DNA of 64,000 nt from Candidula unifasciata (GCA_905116865.2 CAJHNH020004890.1:1945478-2009477); one strand, 5' to 3'; numbered from the stretch's first letter, positions 10,395 to 22,200 are shown. The notes: generated by a model not told the origin, from the letters alone. Program-made: numbers and translations.

Positions 10395-13300
10395 TTATGC
10401 ACTGGGATGCTGAGGGAGTGAGGCTGAAGAAAACTGAACTACAAAATTTCTTGAAGCAGCACGATATTGACATATGCTGCATACAAGAGACTCACCTCAC
10501 AAGTGCACATAGATTCTCTGTCAGTGGATACCAAATCTTCCGACACGACAGGTTAGATCGTCCAAATGGAGGAGTCTTGACTGGTGTCAAGAACACGAAC
10601 ACAGCTTGGGAAACCCAGAGATCTCAGTGTGGGGATACAGAGTTTATCACAGTCACTATCAAGGGTGGAAGGGGAGACGAGACAGTGTGCAACATATACA
10701 CACCACCAAACAGAGATATTAATCTGGGACCCATCCATCTAAACATAGAAAACTGGATTGCTGCCGGAGATCTAACTAGCCACTCACCTAGCTGGGGCTA
10801 CACAGACCTCAATACAAAAGGAGAAGAGGTAGAAAACTGGATAATCAGCAACACTCTAGTTCCGATAAATCATCGTGACGACCCAGACACATTCTACTCT
10901 CGAGCCTGGAGGAAAACTAGCACCCCAGACTTGGCTATAGCAACTGAAGATGTGGAGAAAGTTACCAGCCGGGATGTATGTCAACAGCTGGGAGGCAGTG
11001 ATCCCAGGCCCGTAATCCTGTCTATTAACAAAAGTAGAGAAGTTACTAAGGAAAAGAACCCTCCCAGCTGGAACTACAAAAAGGCTAACTGGAGCCTTTT
11101 CACTTCCTATTTGGACGACATGTTGAAGAGAGTCTTCTTCAGAAGACTGGAAATAAATGCCAAACTGTAGATTCTCAACACAACTATTCTAAATACAGCC
11201 AAGGGTAACATACCACGAGGCAGCAGGAAAAACTTTAAACCTTACTGATCGCCTGAACTGGACACTCTGCATTCCAAACTTAGTACTAGGAGGGAAAATA
11301 TAGAGAAGGATCCGACAGATAAAAATGTAATACTTCATAACAGAGCAAAAGCAGCCTTCATCAAAGAGAGAAATAATCAGATGAGGGAAAGCTGGCACAA
11401 AACCTCATTTAACCTCGAGAAGGACACTTCACGTCTGTGGAATCTCACAAAAAGCCTGAATGGAGACAAGACAGAAAAAGCCAGAGTTGTACTCCTAACA
11501 GACGATGGAGCTGTTACTGGCAAGGTAGCAGCAGATGTGCTAGCTGAAACACACCAGAAGGAAACTGAGGTTCATATTCCCATGCAAAGAATAAAAGAAG
11601 TACGAAACCAGACCAAGACTCTTCTAGCAGACTCTAGCACAAAAACAACCGAGGCCTGCATGTCAGAAAAGTTTACTATGCAAGAGCTAGAAGTTGGAAT
11701 TGGAGAGTTGAAAATGAAGAAAGCTCCAGGGGCTGACGGCATTACAAACGAATTTCTCTCTCATCTTGGACCTGCTGCCAAGAAGTTTCTTCTCTGCATT
11801 TACAACCAGAGCTGGCAGAAAGGGGTGGTACCGTCAGCCTGGAAGGAAGCTCTCATCCAGCCTATCCTTAAAAAGGGTGGAGACAGAAGAGACCCAAAAA
11901 AGCTACAGACCCATCAGCCTTCTTAGTTGTGTAGGAAAATTGATGGAGAAATTAGTAAATAAAAGACTATTGTGGTTCTTGGAGACACACTCTGTAATCA
12001 CCACCACACAGACAGGATACAGATAGCACAGAAACACAGAGGACCAGTTGACATATCTGGCACAGGAAATAGAGAATGCCTTCCAGGGAAAAAAAAAGTT
12101 CTTGTTGTCTTCTTTGACTTCTCTCGTGCTTTCGATACAGGTTGGAAAGAAGGCCTACAACTAAAACTGCTACAGGCAGGAGTTGTGCACAACATGTAAA
12201 AGTGGATCAAAAACTTTCTTTTCCAACGCAGAGCCAGATTCATAATTGATGGACACACCGGCAAACTGGCAAAACTAAGCTCCAGGGCAGTGCGATAGCA
12301 CCAACTCTGTTCCTGGTTTACATAAATGATATCACAGCAACCTGTCACCAGCACGTTTATAATACCCTACATGCTGATGACTTTGCAGTTTGGACAGGCT
12401 CCGAAAAAACTACCACAGCCTCATATCTGTTACAGAAAACTGTGGAAAAAGTGAGGTCTAAAGCTAAATAATTCAAAAAGCACAGCATCACTTTTCCCTC
12501 TCTCCCCCAAAAAAGAAAAAAATCAAAATTTGGATAAAAAACCAGCTAATTCCACAGACTGACAACTCCTACCTTTCTTGGCGTTACACTTGATTCGCGA
12601 CTAACTTGGAAGTCACACGTAGAAGCAGTACAGGGGAAAGCATTCAAGAAAACCTTGCAGTGATGAAAAAATTAGCGAGTACCACATGGGGAGCTAACTC
12701 CAGAATCCTAAAACAAGAATATACTGGAGCAGTTAGGCCAGTCATAGAATATGCCTCCACTGCATTGGCTGCAGCAGCCAAGACAACAATTGGAAAACTG
12801 GACAAGGTTCAGAATATGGGATTAAGGATTGTTCTCGGAGCCATGAAAACCACCCCCATCAGAGAGATAGAGAGGATAGCAGATACTGAACCACTCGAAC
12901 TCAGAAGACAATACAAAACTCTTTTACAGTATGAGAAATTAAAAAGATTTGAAAGTCATCCACTGCATTTTAAATTTCAAGAGAGAACAAAAAACAGACT
13001 GAAGCGTCAGAGCCCCAACCACCTTGCTAGAGAACTGTACAGACAGCACCGAGATCTGCTTGAAAGTGATGTAGCACTGTGCGAGAAACTTAGGCCAGAA
13101 TAATGGACAAGCAGGCCAGAGAAGGCAAATGTGGCCCTAACGGTACCAGGGATCACTTCAAAAGATGCGCAGACAGAGACACAACTGAGAACCCTGGCTC
13201 TTGCTATGCTTGATGAGAAGTATCCAAACACCACTTGGACTCAGGTTTTCACCGACGGCTCTGCTACAGATGCAGTCAGAAAGGGGAGTTGTGGAATTTA

Positions 13301-14040
13301 CATTAAAGCCCCTAGAAGTAGAGCAGAAACTCTCTCTCTACCAGCAGGTAACATCTGCACTAACTTCAGAGCTGAGGAAACTGCCCTCCTTTCTGCAGTC
13401 CAACATCTCATCAATCAAGAACACAGAGGGCACAACATTGTTATACTTGGTGACGCATTGTCTGTTCTCCAAGCACTATCCAGCAAAAAACAAGACAAAC
13501 TAATTGCAGATCTAAGGACCAACATTGGCTTACTCTCCAAGGAAGCAGAACTGATCTAGCAGTGGATACCAGCCCACTGTTGTATTCAAGGAAATGAGAG
13601 AGCAGATGAGTTGGCAAAAGCTGGGAGTAATCTTCCACAACCTCATCCACCACACAGCTACAAGGAAACCAAAACAGCGCTAAAGCAGTCTTTCAAGCGG
13701 GAGTGGCGAAGGCAGAATGGAGATTACAGACCAGAGAGTGACAGCATGAACAAGCTCAACAGGAAAGAACAAACAACAATTTTTAGACTTCGGACTGGAC
13801 ACTGTGGTCTTCGAGCACACCTGTACAGGTACAGGCATAAAAGAATCTGCTGCCTGTGATTGTGAAGCAGAACGACACATGGGCACATACTACAGCACTA
13901 CCCTAACCTCTCCCAGCAAAGACTGTGGATCTGGCCCAAGGGAGCCACATTGAAAGAGAAGCTATGGGGGACCGGTGGCGACCTTAAACGCACAATCCTA
14001 TTTGTGACCCAGACGGGACTCAATGTCTAGCATGACTGAT
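10395..14040 (+). pseudogene. Decayed LINE with endonuclease, RT and RNase H
   Basis: A 3.6-kb non-LTR retrotransposon of the I-like type, judging by domain order. The AP endonuclease at about 10397-11040 shows CIQETHL and GDLTSHSPSWGY; the catalytic Asn of the usual GDFN is Thr here. The RT at about 11690-12480 shows KKAPGADGI, QTGYR, VFFDFSRAFDTGW and HADDFAVW. A ribonuclease H at about 13230-13620 shows VFTDGSA, NFRAEETALL, VILGD and GNERADELA. Stops or frame changes occur at 11168, 11246, near 11895, 12024, 12197, near 12290, 13101, 13557 and 13857. It is inactive and lacks ORF1, so it is probably 5'-truncated. The 3' end passes into a GAA-rich tail. Confidence 0.92.
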
Positions 14041-14045
14041 GTCGA

Positions 14046-14099
14046 ACGCAGAAGAAGAAGAAGAAGAAAGAATAAGAAGAAGAAGAAGAAGAAGAAGAA
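14046..14099 (+). repeat. (GAA)n 3' tail of the LINE
   Basis: A run of AGA/GAA units directly after the RNase H-bearing LINE, most simply read as its 3' tail. Confidence 0.8.
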
Positions 14100-14544
14100 C
14101 GGATGGCATCAGTAATGACATTGGTCTATGTACTGCCCACTGATTATGGATTTCTTCAGCATAGATAATCAATGTGTAGCCAAGTCTATATTTCACTTGA
14201 ACCTAGCTCAGCTGACAATATTTTTAGTATGAGGTAATTTTTTTACTCCTTTCTGTACAATTCGTGCTTTAAAGACACCAGAGTAACATAACACATGCAC
14301 ATAAAAAATTAATATTTGCAATTCCCAAATCTAACGATATCTTAGTAATCAGCATCGAACACCTACCTGGGTTATCCTCCGACTAACGGTCAGCAAAGAT
14401 GGCGGCCGCAAAATATCCTATCAAGCCAGAGTCACGTGACTTAATTTGGGGTTCTCCTGTGACTATCGCCACCGCCAGTGTCCCTCACGCCAGAATTAAC
14501 CCTGATGGACCAAACCTAAAATAAAAATAAAAACGTAAAGATCG
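14100..14544. other. No recognisable feature
   Basis: Non-coding DNA between a LINE tail and a SINE. Confidence 0.55.
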
Positions 14545-14700
14545 CTTTCCTCGCCTTTAGGCGTATCGGGCATATGGGAAGAGTGCCCATATTTTTACAG
14601 ACCCTCAGCACTCGGTGGGTAATGTGGCCATCTGTCTTTGCTTTCCCAGGACAGCCCATCCTGGTACCCATTCTAGGCTGGGTCGACCTGCGACGTCCTA
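14545..14700 (-). repeat. SINE family A copy, lacking the tRNA head
   Basis: Carries the palindromic ACGCCTTTAGGCGT-like end near 14553-14570, GGGCATATGGG, and the TTTCCCAGGACAGCC and GGCTGGGTCGACC blocks. The tRNA-like head at the high-coordinate end is missing. Confidence 0.75.
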
Positions 14701-15264
14701 TACCACGATAAAAATTCATAAACCTAAAATGGGCACCTGGGAATGTAATCAGATGTAAAGACAGGATGTTGTCCACATCATCCATAGATTGCCCGTTGGC
14801 TAATAAAAATATGAATGGGGCACCATATGCTTGATCGATCACCTGCTTGACCTTGTAACGTCTAGGAAGCTGCGGTGACCCAGCAAACTATCTTTCATGT
14901 ACACCTGTCGTATTTATCCTCACCAGAGCACAAAGTCTGGACAGTATTGCAGATATCATATGTATATGACTGGCAATGAAAGGTACTTGAGTTTTGTGGT
15001 TCAAATGTGACTCACTGCTGGTTTGAAACCAGCTTCACCAGAGTTCATGTGTTATGTTAATAACACCTTGGTCTCACACTTTCGATACAAGATTTTTTTT
15101 CCTGGTTACAGTAAACTCACAGTAAACTATAAAGCCAGCGAACTTGCTAAATCATTAATCGCATACAACAGGTGAAAAGCAGACGGGAAAACAGTTTAAC
15201 CGATTCTCAGAAAAAAAATTCAGGTAAAGACTGACAGAACAGATGGAAAGAGAGAATGATCAAA
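14701..15264. other. No recognisable feature
   Basis: Non-coding, AT-rich. Confidence 0.5.
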
Positions 15265-15271
15265 CCATAAT

Positions 15272-15340
15272 GTAAACACACGCACACGCGCACGCATGCA
15301 CGAGCGCACACGCGTGCACGCGCGCGCGCACACACACACA
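15272..15340. repeat. CA/CG alternating tract
   Basis: Alternating purine-pyrimidine ACACGCACACGCGC run ending in (CA)n. Confidence 0.9.
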
Positions 15341-15466
15341 AATAGTTATCCTATGGCTTTATTTTTTAAAGAAATTAGCTGACGTCTAAAAACAATTGAT
15401 GAGCAACTCGCCAAGAACTGTCAACTAATTGGGTTAACACATTATTTTCCTTTCTGTAACTATAGC

Positions 15467-15497
<31 letters not shown>

Positions 15498-15680
15498 GTG
15501 TGAGTAGTAATGCACCATCAGATAACTGTGCGTTCCATTGTCTTAACAAACAATAGAAAGTTTCGGGAAAAAACCCACACACACACACACACACGCACCC
15601 ACGCATGCATGCACGCAACCACGCACACAAACGCACATGCGCTCGCGCGCGCACACACCCCCCCCCACACACACACAGAG
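15467..15680. repeat. (GT)n then (CA)n tracts about 100 bp apart
   Basis: GT run at 15467-15503, then CA-rich sequence with CG and GCATGC interruptions at 15574-15680. The two could pair as a hairpin. Open frames over them are low-complexity shadows. Confidence 0.9.
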
Positions 15681-15839
15681 AATAATAGTTCAGTTTCGAA
15701 CAAGACCTGCTAGATCGATTGTTTAATGGTCAGTACAGGACCGACTTCACTGGACACGAAGTACAATAAAAGACGCTCCGATCTTCTGCTGTCATCCATA
15801 TTTTCGCCCTCCCTGTCTGATCTTCAGGTTATTTGGCAA

Positions 15840-15990
15840 CCACCGGTGGCTAAAATATAACCTTGCTGTTGAAAGGGGTTTCTGGGTTTCATGCCTGGAG
15901 ATCCTTATCTAAAAAATGACACTTTGTGTCATCGGCTGTTGATCGTACAATGTGTTGTCCTATTGGGGTTGCACTTTACTCGTGTACCCG
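15840..15990 (+). repeat. Dispersed repeat family B copy
   Basis: Blocks 'GAAAGGGGTTTCTGGG', TGACACTTTGTGTCATCGGC and 'GTTGTCCTATTGGGGT' in the family B order. Confidence 0.65.
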
Positions 15991-16879
15991 TGTACAGATA
16001 TTGTTTTTTTATGAAAACATCTGCCACATTCTATACAAATTATCAACGTTTCCGAACGCAATTTTGGTGGTGCAGAGGAAGAGGCAAGCAACAAGGTCAT
16101 GCATAGTATTTGTGGTCTCTGAAATAGCTGCAGGATTACCTAATGCAATACAAATAGCATGAGGATTCTATGAGTAGACAAGGTCCCCGCTTTGGGATTA
16201 TCATCGAACTCACTGAGTCACCAAGAAAGCTTGCGTTTTAGAAAACCTGTTTCTCCAGTTATACTAGTTGGGTGATCACTGCAATTATCTTTATAGTCTG
16301 GCTACTTGTAGTCAGCTGAATCTTCCTTCACAACTCTCCCTCGAACATGCAGTAAGCAAGCACGATTTTCTCACATGATAAACAAGAGACTCAGCTGTGT
16401 GAATATCATTTCCCTAATAGAAAATTTGCGAAAATCAAGGTCCTAACTTCTGTTTCCATCGCGGCTCCACTTTGTTGCCTGCATTTTCTGTCTAGTCTGA
16501 AGTAAACAGAAATAAGAACATCACTATGATAGCACGTGTTCTATGACGTGTATAGACCACAGTAACAGATTAACAGCAGTAAAACCACACTGACATTGAA
16601 AGCGAACAAGGAAAAGGTAGACAGCAGTAGAAGTAGAGTGATAACACTAAGAGACAGACCAACAGCAACACATGCCAACAGCAGGCAAAAGATAGCTAAA
16701 CTTAGCTAATTTTTAAGATCAGCTATGTTTTTTCTGGTACATTTTCGTTGTTGACTAGTGTCATCTGAGAAAGTTTGGAATCAGAGCAGAAGAGCATGCT
16801 GGAGAACTACAACCGGGAAACCTTCACTGTGGAACAGGTACCTGACCAAATGATAATAACAACACTTGCCTCAGCCAGT
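15991..16879. other. No recognisable feature
   Basis: AT-rich DNA before the Penelope-like relic. It may include undetected 5' parts of that element. Confidence 0.45.
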
Positions 16880-17650
16880 AAAGATCAAGCTGTATAATGA
16901 TAGTTTAACATGACACCTTTACGACCAACAGTACACATAGACTATTTTGTAAACAGGTCGGGTCCACCTTCTGAGATTGTATCGGAAGTAATTGGCCGAA
17001 ATAATCATCGACGAAGGATCTTTCTACTTAAAGGTAGACCCCTTCTACGCCTTTGCAGACTATGCCAGGAGAACGACGACATTGACTACAAGGCCCTAGA
17101 AATGCTACACTTCTTTCTGCTTAGAGAGTATCCTGAACATACACGGTCTATCCATCGTGCTGAGGACCTCGTTTCCAAGCCCAGATTTCCCCACTACAGA
17201 CCCATCCCCATACTTACCCCCAACGATCATAACATACGTGCCAAAATATTCTTCTCAGGCCTATCGCAGTCATTAGTCTGACCCTGCCACCAGCACGATT
17301 TTCTCTGAACTTCCTCTATGACCTATAGACATGACCGTAACCTCAAGGGCGTTATAGTCAAGAGTCGGTTACGTTCTGCGACTGAGTCCCATCCACTTCA
17401 GCACTGTCCTTTGCCACAGACCTGCATGCCGGACTTGCCCGTATGTGGTTCCGTCCTTTTTCATGTCGCATCCCCCTGAGTGTATGGCAAGGACACCCCA
17501 CCCACACGCCCCAAATTAGAGAGACTGCTTTAGAGGACGTCATTTGTCAAAGACTGTAGTCGATGTTAAGTACGGTGCAATATTTGTCCTTTATAGAAAG
17601 AGATCACCTCCATCTATGGGAAAGCAGAACAGTCCCACTCTCTTACGCCC
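16880..17650 (+). pseudogene. Penelope-like retroelement relic (RT end and linker)
   Basis: The + frame at 16910-17281 carries LLRLCRLCQENDD, a KALEMLHFFLLREYPEHT block and a PHYRPIPILTPNDHNI block. These correspond in order to the region after the RT palm of Penelope-like elements (Q-F-x-R-x-x-R, the F-x-x-R-x-Y-P block, then an I-P-x-I block). After a stop and frame changes, YRHDRNLKGVIVKSRL and a Cys-rich CRTCPYV block match the linker before the GIY-YIG endonuclease. The GIY-YIG domain itself was not recognised. Dead, partial copy; the assignment is by motif order only. Confidence 0.65.
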
Positions 17651-17988
17651 CTCCCTCGCTTTCTTTGTCAACAAGCATAGCGTAGAAAACATCAAATTTT
17701 AGATCTTCTAAAGTGGTGCAAAAGAAATGCAGCTATCAACCACAATAGAACGTTATATCCCCCACACCTTTTGAGACCAAACACTGGTGAAGAAAAATAG
17801 TAAAGACAGAAAGATACCATATACATACTTTCAGGCTCTCCGGATGGAATGGGTCGGCCATCTTGTCTTCTGGGTGTATGTACCAGATGTCTGCTCTATC
17901 CACGTGGCCTTGATACACGTAAAGAACCCAGTGACACAACTGGCATCAGATGCTAGATTCAAGACTTAGTAGACACAAAGAAGTAGAC

Positions 17989-18285
17989 GACGATGACGAA
18001 GAGACAGAAGAAGAAGAAGAAGAAGAAGAAGAAGAAGAAGAAGAAGAAGAAGAAGAAGAAGAAGAAGAAGAAGAAGAAGAAGAAGAAGAAGAAGAAGAAG
18101 AAGAAGAAGAAGAAGAAGAAGAAGAAGAAGAATCTTCTTCTTCTTCTTCTTCTTCTTCTTCTTCTTCTTCTTCTTCTTCTTCTTCTTCTTCTTCTTCTTC
18201 TTCTTCTTCTTCTTCTTCTTCTTCTTCTTCTTCTTCTTCTTCTTCTTCTTCTTCTTCTTCTTCTTCTTCTGTCTCTTCGTCATCG
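17989..18285. repeat. Large inverted repeat of (GAA)n and (TTC)n
   Basis: The left arm starts CGATGACGAAGAGACAG and runs as AAG units to about 18131. The right arm runs as TTC units and ends CTGTCTCTTCGTCATCG at 18285, the exact complement of the left flank. Arms are about 148 bp with no spacer. A long RNA or DNA hairpin is possible; it may equally be a fold-back assembly or sequencing artefact. Open frames of 105-182 codons here are low-complexity shadows. Confidence 0.95.
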
Positions 18286-18320
18286 AAGAAGAAGAAGAAG
18301 AAGAAGAAGAAGAAGGAGAA

Positions 18321-18351
<31 letters not shown>

Positions 18352-18371
18352 AAGAAGAAGAAGAAGAAGAA

Positions 18372-18418
<47 letters not shown>

Positions 18419-18455
18419 AGAGGAGCAAGAGGAAGAAGAAGAAGAAGAAGAAGTT
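18286..18455. repeat. (GAA)n microsatellite
   Basis: About 170 bp of AAG/GAA units with occasional GGA, continuing directly from the right end of the palindrome. Confidence 0.95.
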
Positions 18456-19434
18456 TCTAAAAGATATAAGCATAGTCCACAGTTTGATTTTTTTATAGGT
18501 TAGGTAGTGATAACACGAAGGATTGCAATTAGTAAGTGATAGAGTGGAGTCGGCTTGAAGATGCAGATGTTTGATGCATGTTTTGGTTACTTAGTCCCTC
18601 GGCCGTAATTAGGATGTGTGACGCCCATGTGCAGTGTATTTTGTTTACGCCCCCGGTTCCCTCGACTAAACTTCAGCATCGCTATTCGTTTACAGACAAC
18701 GAAAAACAATTCTTGGAATTATTTATTTGTTTTAAAGGGTATTGAAGCATTTAAAGTGATCTAATTACACAACAGATAAAACAAATTTTCAAGTTGAGAT
18801 ACCAGAATAAGGAGTTCTATGCAACGATGCTTCATGATCATCAGTGTATGCCCTCCAGAAAGTAACTAGAGAATTTAAAAAATGCCATTCTGGTCCTAAA
18901 TTTAATGAAATGGAAAATCCCCAACTGCACCAACGGACAGCGCGACTATCAAGAAGTTGGTTCCAGGACTTGTGACCGTTTTAGCTGTTAGATTATAGCG
19001 TGTAGCGATTTAACAGTGATGACGGGTAGTTAGTGTATTACTGTGTTAAAATGGTCAGTTGCATTAGATTGTGCGTTGTACCGCGTCCGACAGAGTTAGT
19101 ATCTTGTGTAGCGATTCACGTGGGTAGCTTGATGGTATTGCAGTTATGCTGTTAGCATTCAGCATTCAACAATTTTTTATAGACTTGTTACGTGTATCGC
19201 TGAGTCCCGTGTGGCAATAGACGGCAGCTTAATTAGCACTGAGAAACTGTCAGCTAGGAGTCGTGTTCCTTGTAGATCCATGGGGACCGGCTTGGGTTGA
19301 CCAGTGATTGTAAAGCTGTTCATCGCCAGGGGTTTCGGATGGGAACTGCCTACTCAGTTGAAGTGTTTAAAGTCGGTTTGTTCATTGTACATTAAAGATT
19401 ATGTTTGTACTCAGCATGAGTGTGTCTTAAGTGT
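18456..19434. other. No recognisable gene
   Basis: Mixed-composition non-coding DNA with no element recognised. Confidence 0.5.
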
Positions 19435-19607
19435 GTCTAGGCTAGTTTGAGTCTGTTAGCTGACCCTACCTAGCGAGCCATATCAAATGTACAGAGTAAA
19501 GTAGGTCCCTGACAGATAATTGGAGCTCGTCCTAGACCTACTTTACTCTGTACATTTGATATGGCTCGCTAGGCAGGGTCAACTAACAGACTCAAACTAG
19601 CCTAGAC
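19435..19607. repeat. Near-perfect hairpin, 73-bp arms, 27-bp loop
   Basis: Left arm 19435-19507 (GTCTAGGCTAGTTTGAGTCT...) and right arm 19535-19607 (...AGACTCAAACTAGCCTAGAC) are reverse complements with two mismatches by eye. Both mismatches become G-U wobble pairs in a minus-strand transcript. It could be a MITE-like remnant, a hairpin RNA source or a fold-back artefact. Confidence 0.93.
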
Positions 19608-20039
19608 GACTGCAAGACATCCATTGTTTCAACGGTGCGTACCTCTCCTCTACTGGGGTAAGCTCTCTACTGGTGTAGCATGTCGGATAACTGTGAACTG
19701 GGCTTGACCTGTTAACTGGACCCAGTTTATTCCGTGGTCAAGCTGCCCGCTCACATACTGAGTTTTACTGAAGGTCAACTCGTTCATACATGATGATTCA
19801 CTATCATCAGATTTGTCCGTCCCATAGCCAACTGACAACATGGAACGATTGGTTTTGTTGAAAGCGTTCCTGCATTAACTACGCTGTCAGTGACAATTTC
19901 CAAGTTTAGTTACTTGTTTTAATACTTAGGATTCTTTCATTCGTAGTTATTAGTTACCACTGACTGCAGGATGCAAAACATAAAATTTTTTTAAATGTTT
20001 ACTATTCTGTACGAATACTAATTAGACATGGAAAGAATC
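19608..20039. other. No recognisable feature
   Basis: Non-coding DNA between the hairpin and a LINE relic. Confidence 0.5.
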
Positions 20040-20685
20040 TAAACTCCGGCCACATCCAAGTCGATAATATGAAACTTAAATAAACGGAAACCAATAAGTA
20101 CTCGGGTGCAAACTTCAACTGCTCCAACATGCTGAGAGAAGAAATACAATCTAGAAATAAAGTACACTATGCCCTTTAACATCTGCTAAAGTCAAAGTCT
20201 CTGTTTCGCAACACCAAGATCAAAATAAAATAAAACGTTGATAAGACCAGTCTTTTTATATGGCTCTGAAACTTGAAGCAGAAATAAAAGAGAAGGCCTT
20301 ATTACAGGTTTTCGAAAACAGTCTTACGACAAATTTTTGGACCCGTCAAAAATGCTAACCGTGGGGAACGGAGAGTGAGAAGCAACAACGTAACACATAA
20401 TCTGTTTAAATCACCATTGATCACTGGCATAATCAGAGCTAACAGACTAAAATGATTTGGGCATATTAAAAGAATGTCAGATGACAGAGAAGTAAAAACT
20501 GTATACACCTGAGAGAGGAATGGGCGCAGACCACGAGACAGACAAAAAAGAAGTTCGAGAGATAATGTCCAGCCAGACCTGCAAATAACTGGTGTCACAA
20601 ATTGTGAAGATAAGTCCAGCCATAGAGATGAATGGAGACAAGTGATATCTGCAACAGTAAACCTCAAGGGCTCAGAATGCTAAAG
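20040..20685 (+). pseudogene. Non-LTR retrotransposon relic, RT C-terminal region
   Basis: The + frame reads KYSGANFNCSNMLREEI (the usual F-K-Y-L-G-x-x-F block), LLKSKSLFRNTKIKI near 20185-20235, and a decayed LYGSETW block near 20260. Next come ANRLKWFGHIKRMSDD near 20440-20485, NGRRPRDRQKRS, and HRDEWRQVISATV near the end. This is the thumb and C-terminal region of an RTE/CR1-like RT. Stops are scattered through it. Confidence 0.82.
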
Positions 20686-20789
20686 AAAAAGATGACTATT
20701 CTGTGCTACTTTATGTGAAGTAAAAGTTCAGCGTACATTTGACGTTATGAATGTGCGTGTTTTTTTGTTTAAAATAGATATATTTTATT

Positions 20790-20878
20790 CACTATTCGTA
20801 TTCGTATTCGGCCGAATAGTTCGTCCCGCTATTCGTATTCGGCCGAATAGTGAAATCACTATTCGGTACATCCCTAGT
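20790..20878. mobile_element. Fragment of a hAT-like or MITE terminal sequence
   Basis: Multiple copies of TATTCGGCCGAATA-type palindromes end in ATTCGGTACATCCCTAG. Read on the minus strand this starts CTAGGGATGTACCGAAT, resembling hAT-type terminal inverted repeats. The matching other end was not found. Confidence 0.45.
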
Positions 20879-20931
20879 TTAAACTGCAAATCATATTACT
20901 CATATTACTCAATACCCGTCATTTTTTTTCT

Positions 20932-20933
<2 letters not shown>

Positions 20934-21010
<77 letters not shown>
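20934..21010. repeat. (GT)n microsatellite
   Basis: About 75 bp of GT with two A interruptions. Confidence 0.97.
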
Positions 21011-21012
<2 letters not shown>

Positions 21013-21959
21013 GGAGGGATGGGGTGGGGTGAGGGAGGGGTTCAAGGGCCCCAAGCCACCAGCTTACAGCACCACTGATGATGGCATCTTGATAAATTCT
21101 AAATCTTGTAAAGAACTTGATGTTTGAGAATGAACGATATAAAGTAGTATCGCCGTTCTGTTGTGTATGGAGCCAACCTGATCAATAAGAAAGAGGTAAT
21201 ATAGCAGCTGTCTGTGGTATCGAGGCTAAGAGGGGTTAACTCTCTAATTCTATGTACGTATGTTTAGTTATGAGTAAGGATTTTCTCCTCAACTCTCAGT
21301 ACAAATCCATAATAACACAACTGCAGGCAGCCATAATCGACAATTGAAGACCATATGTGAACGTTCGAACTGTACGAGTTAAACGCGAACATCTTTCACC
21401 TGGAATCGTTGTGAAAACAACCCGTTGAGAACCATGAAAACACATGTTTCTGCCTTTTTGTTGTGCATCCTTTTAGTTGCGTGTGCTCCTGGTGTTTTAG
21501 GGAACATATTATACAATCAGTGGTTGCTTTATTAATCGTCACAGATTGTCTCTTGTATAACACAATGATAAACGTCAGTGATGTTGGCTCAGAAACGGAT
21601 GACTCTTACAATTTTACAACGGTTAGAATAAAAGTAGAGTTGTGAAATTGTGTCTAAAACATTTGCAAGATATTAGTTGCCTCTGTTTATTTCCAACGTT
21701 TATATAGCTTTTAAACTGTGCAATAGTTTAACAAAGGGTAATGTGTTACACCTGTTAAACTCGCATGTGTCTACAGGGTTTGCAAATGGCTTAAATTGAT
21801 GTTTTAACGTATATTAATTGCTTTTGTGGATTACTTATGTTTCAATAGATTTTACAGTTTGCTGTTTAAAAATGCAAGTGTTGCTTCTGTTAATCTTTTA
21901 CGTTCCTTTAGTTTTTACAATCCAGGTGTGGGTTCCTTGGGCCCCACTGTGGGGAAAGC
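21011..21959. other. No recognisable feature
   Basis: AT-rich. The short frame at 21463-21645 has no recognised motif. Confidence 0.5.
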
Positions 21960-22200
21960 AAGAATAGACTCACTGTCACCGCAACAATCATATCGCAGGA
22001 GTCGACTAACTGGGGACATACTTCAAAGTTGGAGTACATCTGCCTGAGAGGCAAGGAAACAAGAGTCGGCATACAAAAAAACCAGCTGTGTAAAACGCAT
22101 GTGTACGCAACGCTCAGGCTTTAGGACTATGCTAAAATCCGGAGGTGGACCAACACCCAGAACATTCTATCGGAGGTTATAGCAGGTGAACACGAACAAG
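21960..22200 (+). repeat. Dispersed repeat family F copy
   Basis: Shares a 'GTTGGAGTACATCTGCCTGA' block, a GGCAAGGAA block, a 'CGCATGTGTACGCAA' block and a 'CAGGTGAACACGAACAAGAAG' end with 45360-45570, and more weakly with 24990-25200. Type unknown. Confidence 0.6.

Noticed and set aside
10397..11170. 257-codon frame as a host endonuclease gene
   Set aside because: It continues, through stops, into RT and RNase H in order; it is the endonuclease part of a dead LINE.
17946..18498. Open frames of 105-182 codons with runs of Glu, Ser, Lys and Leu
   Set aside because: Translations of GAA/TTC tracts on both strands; no flanking gene structure.
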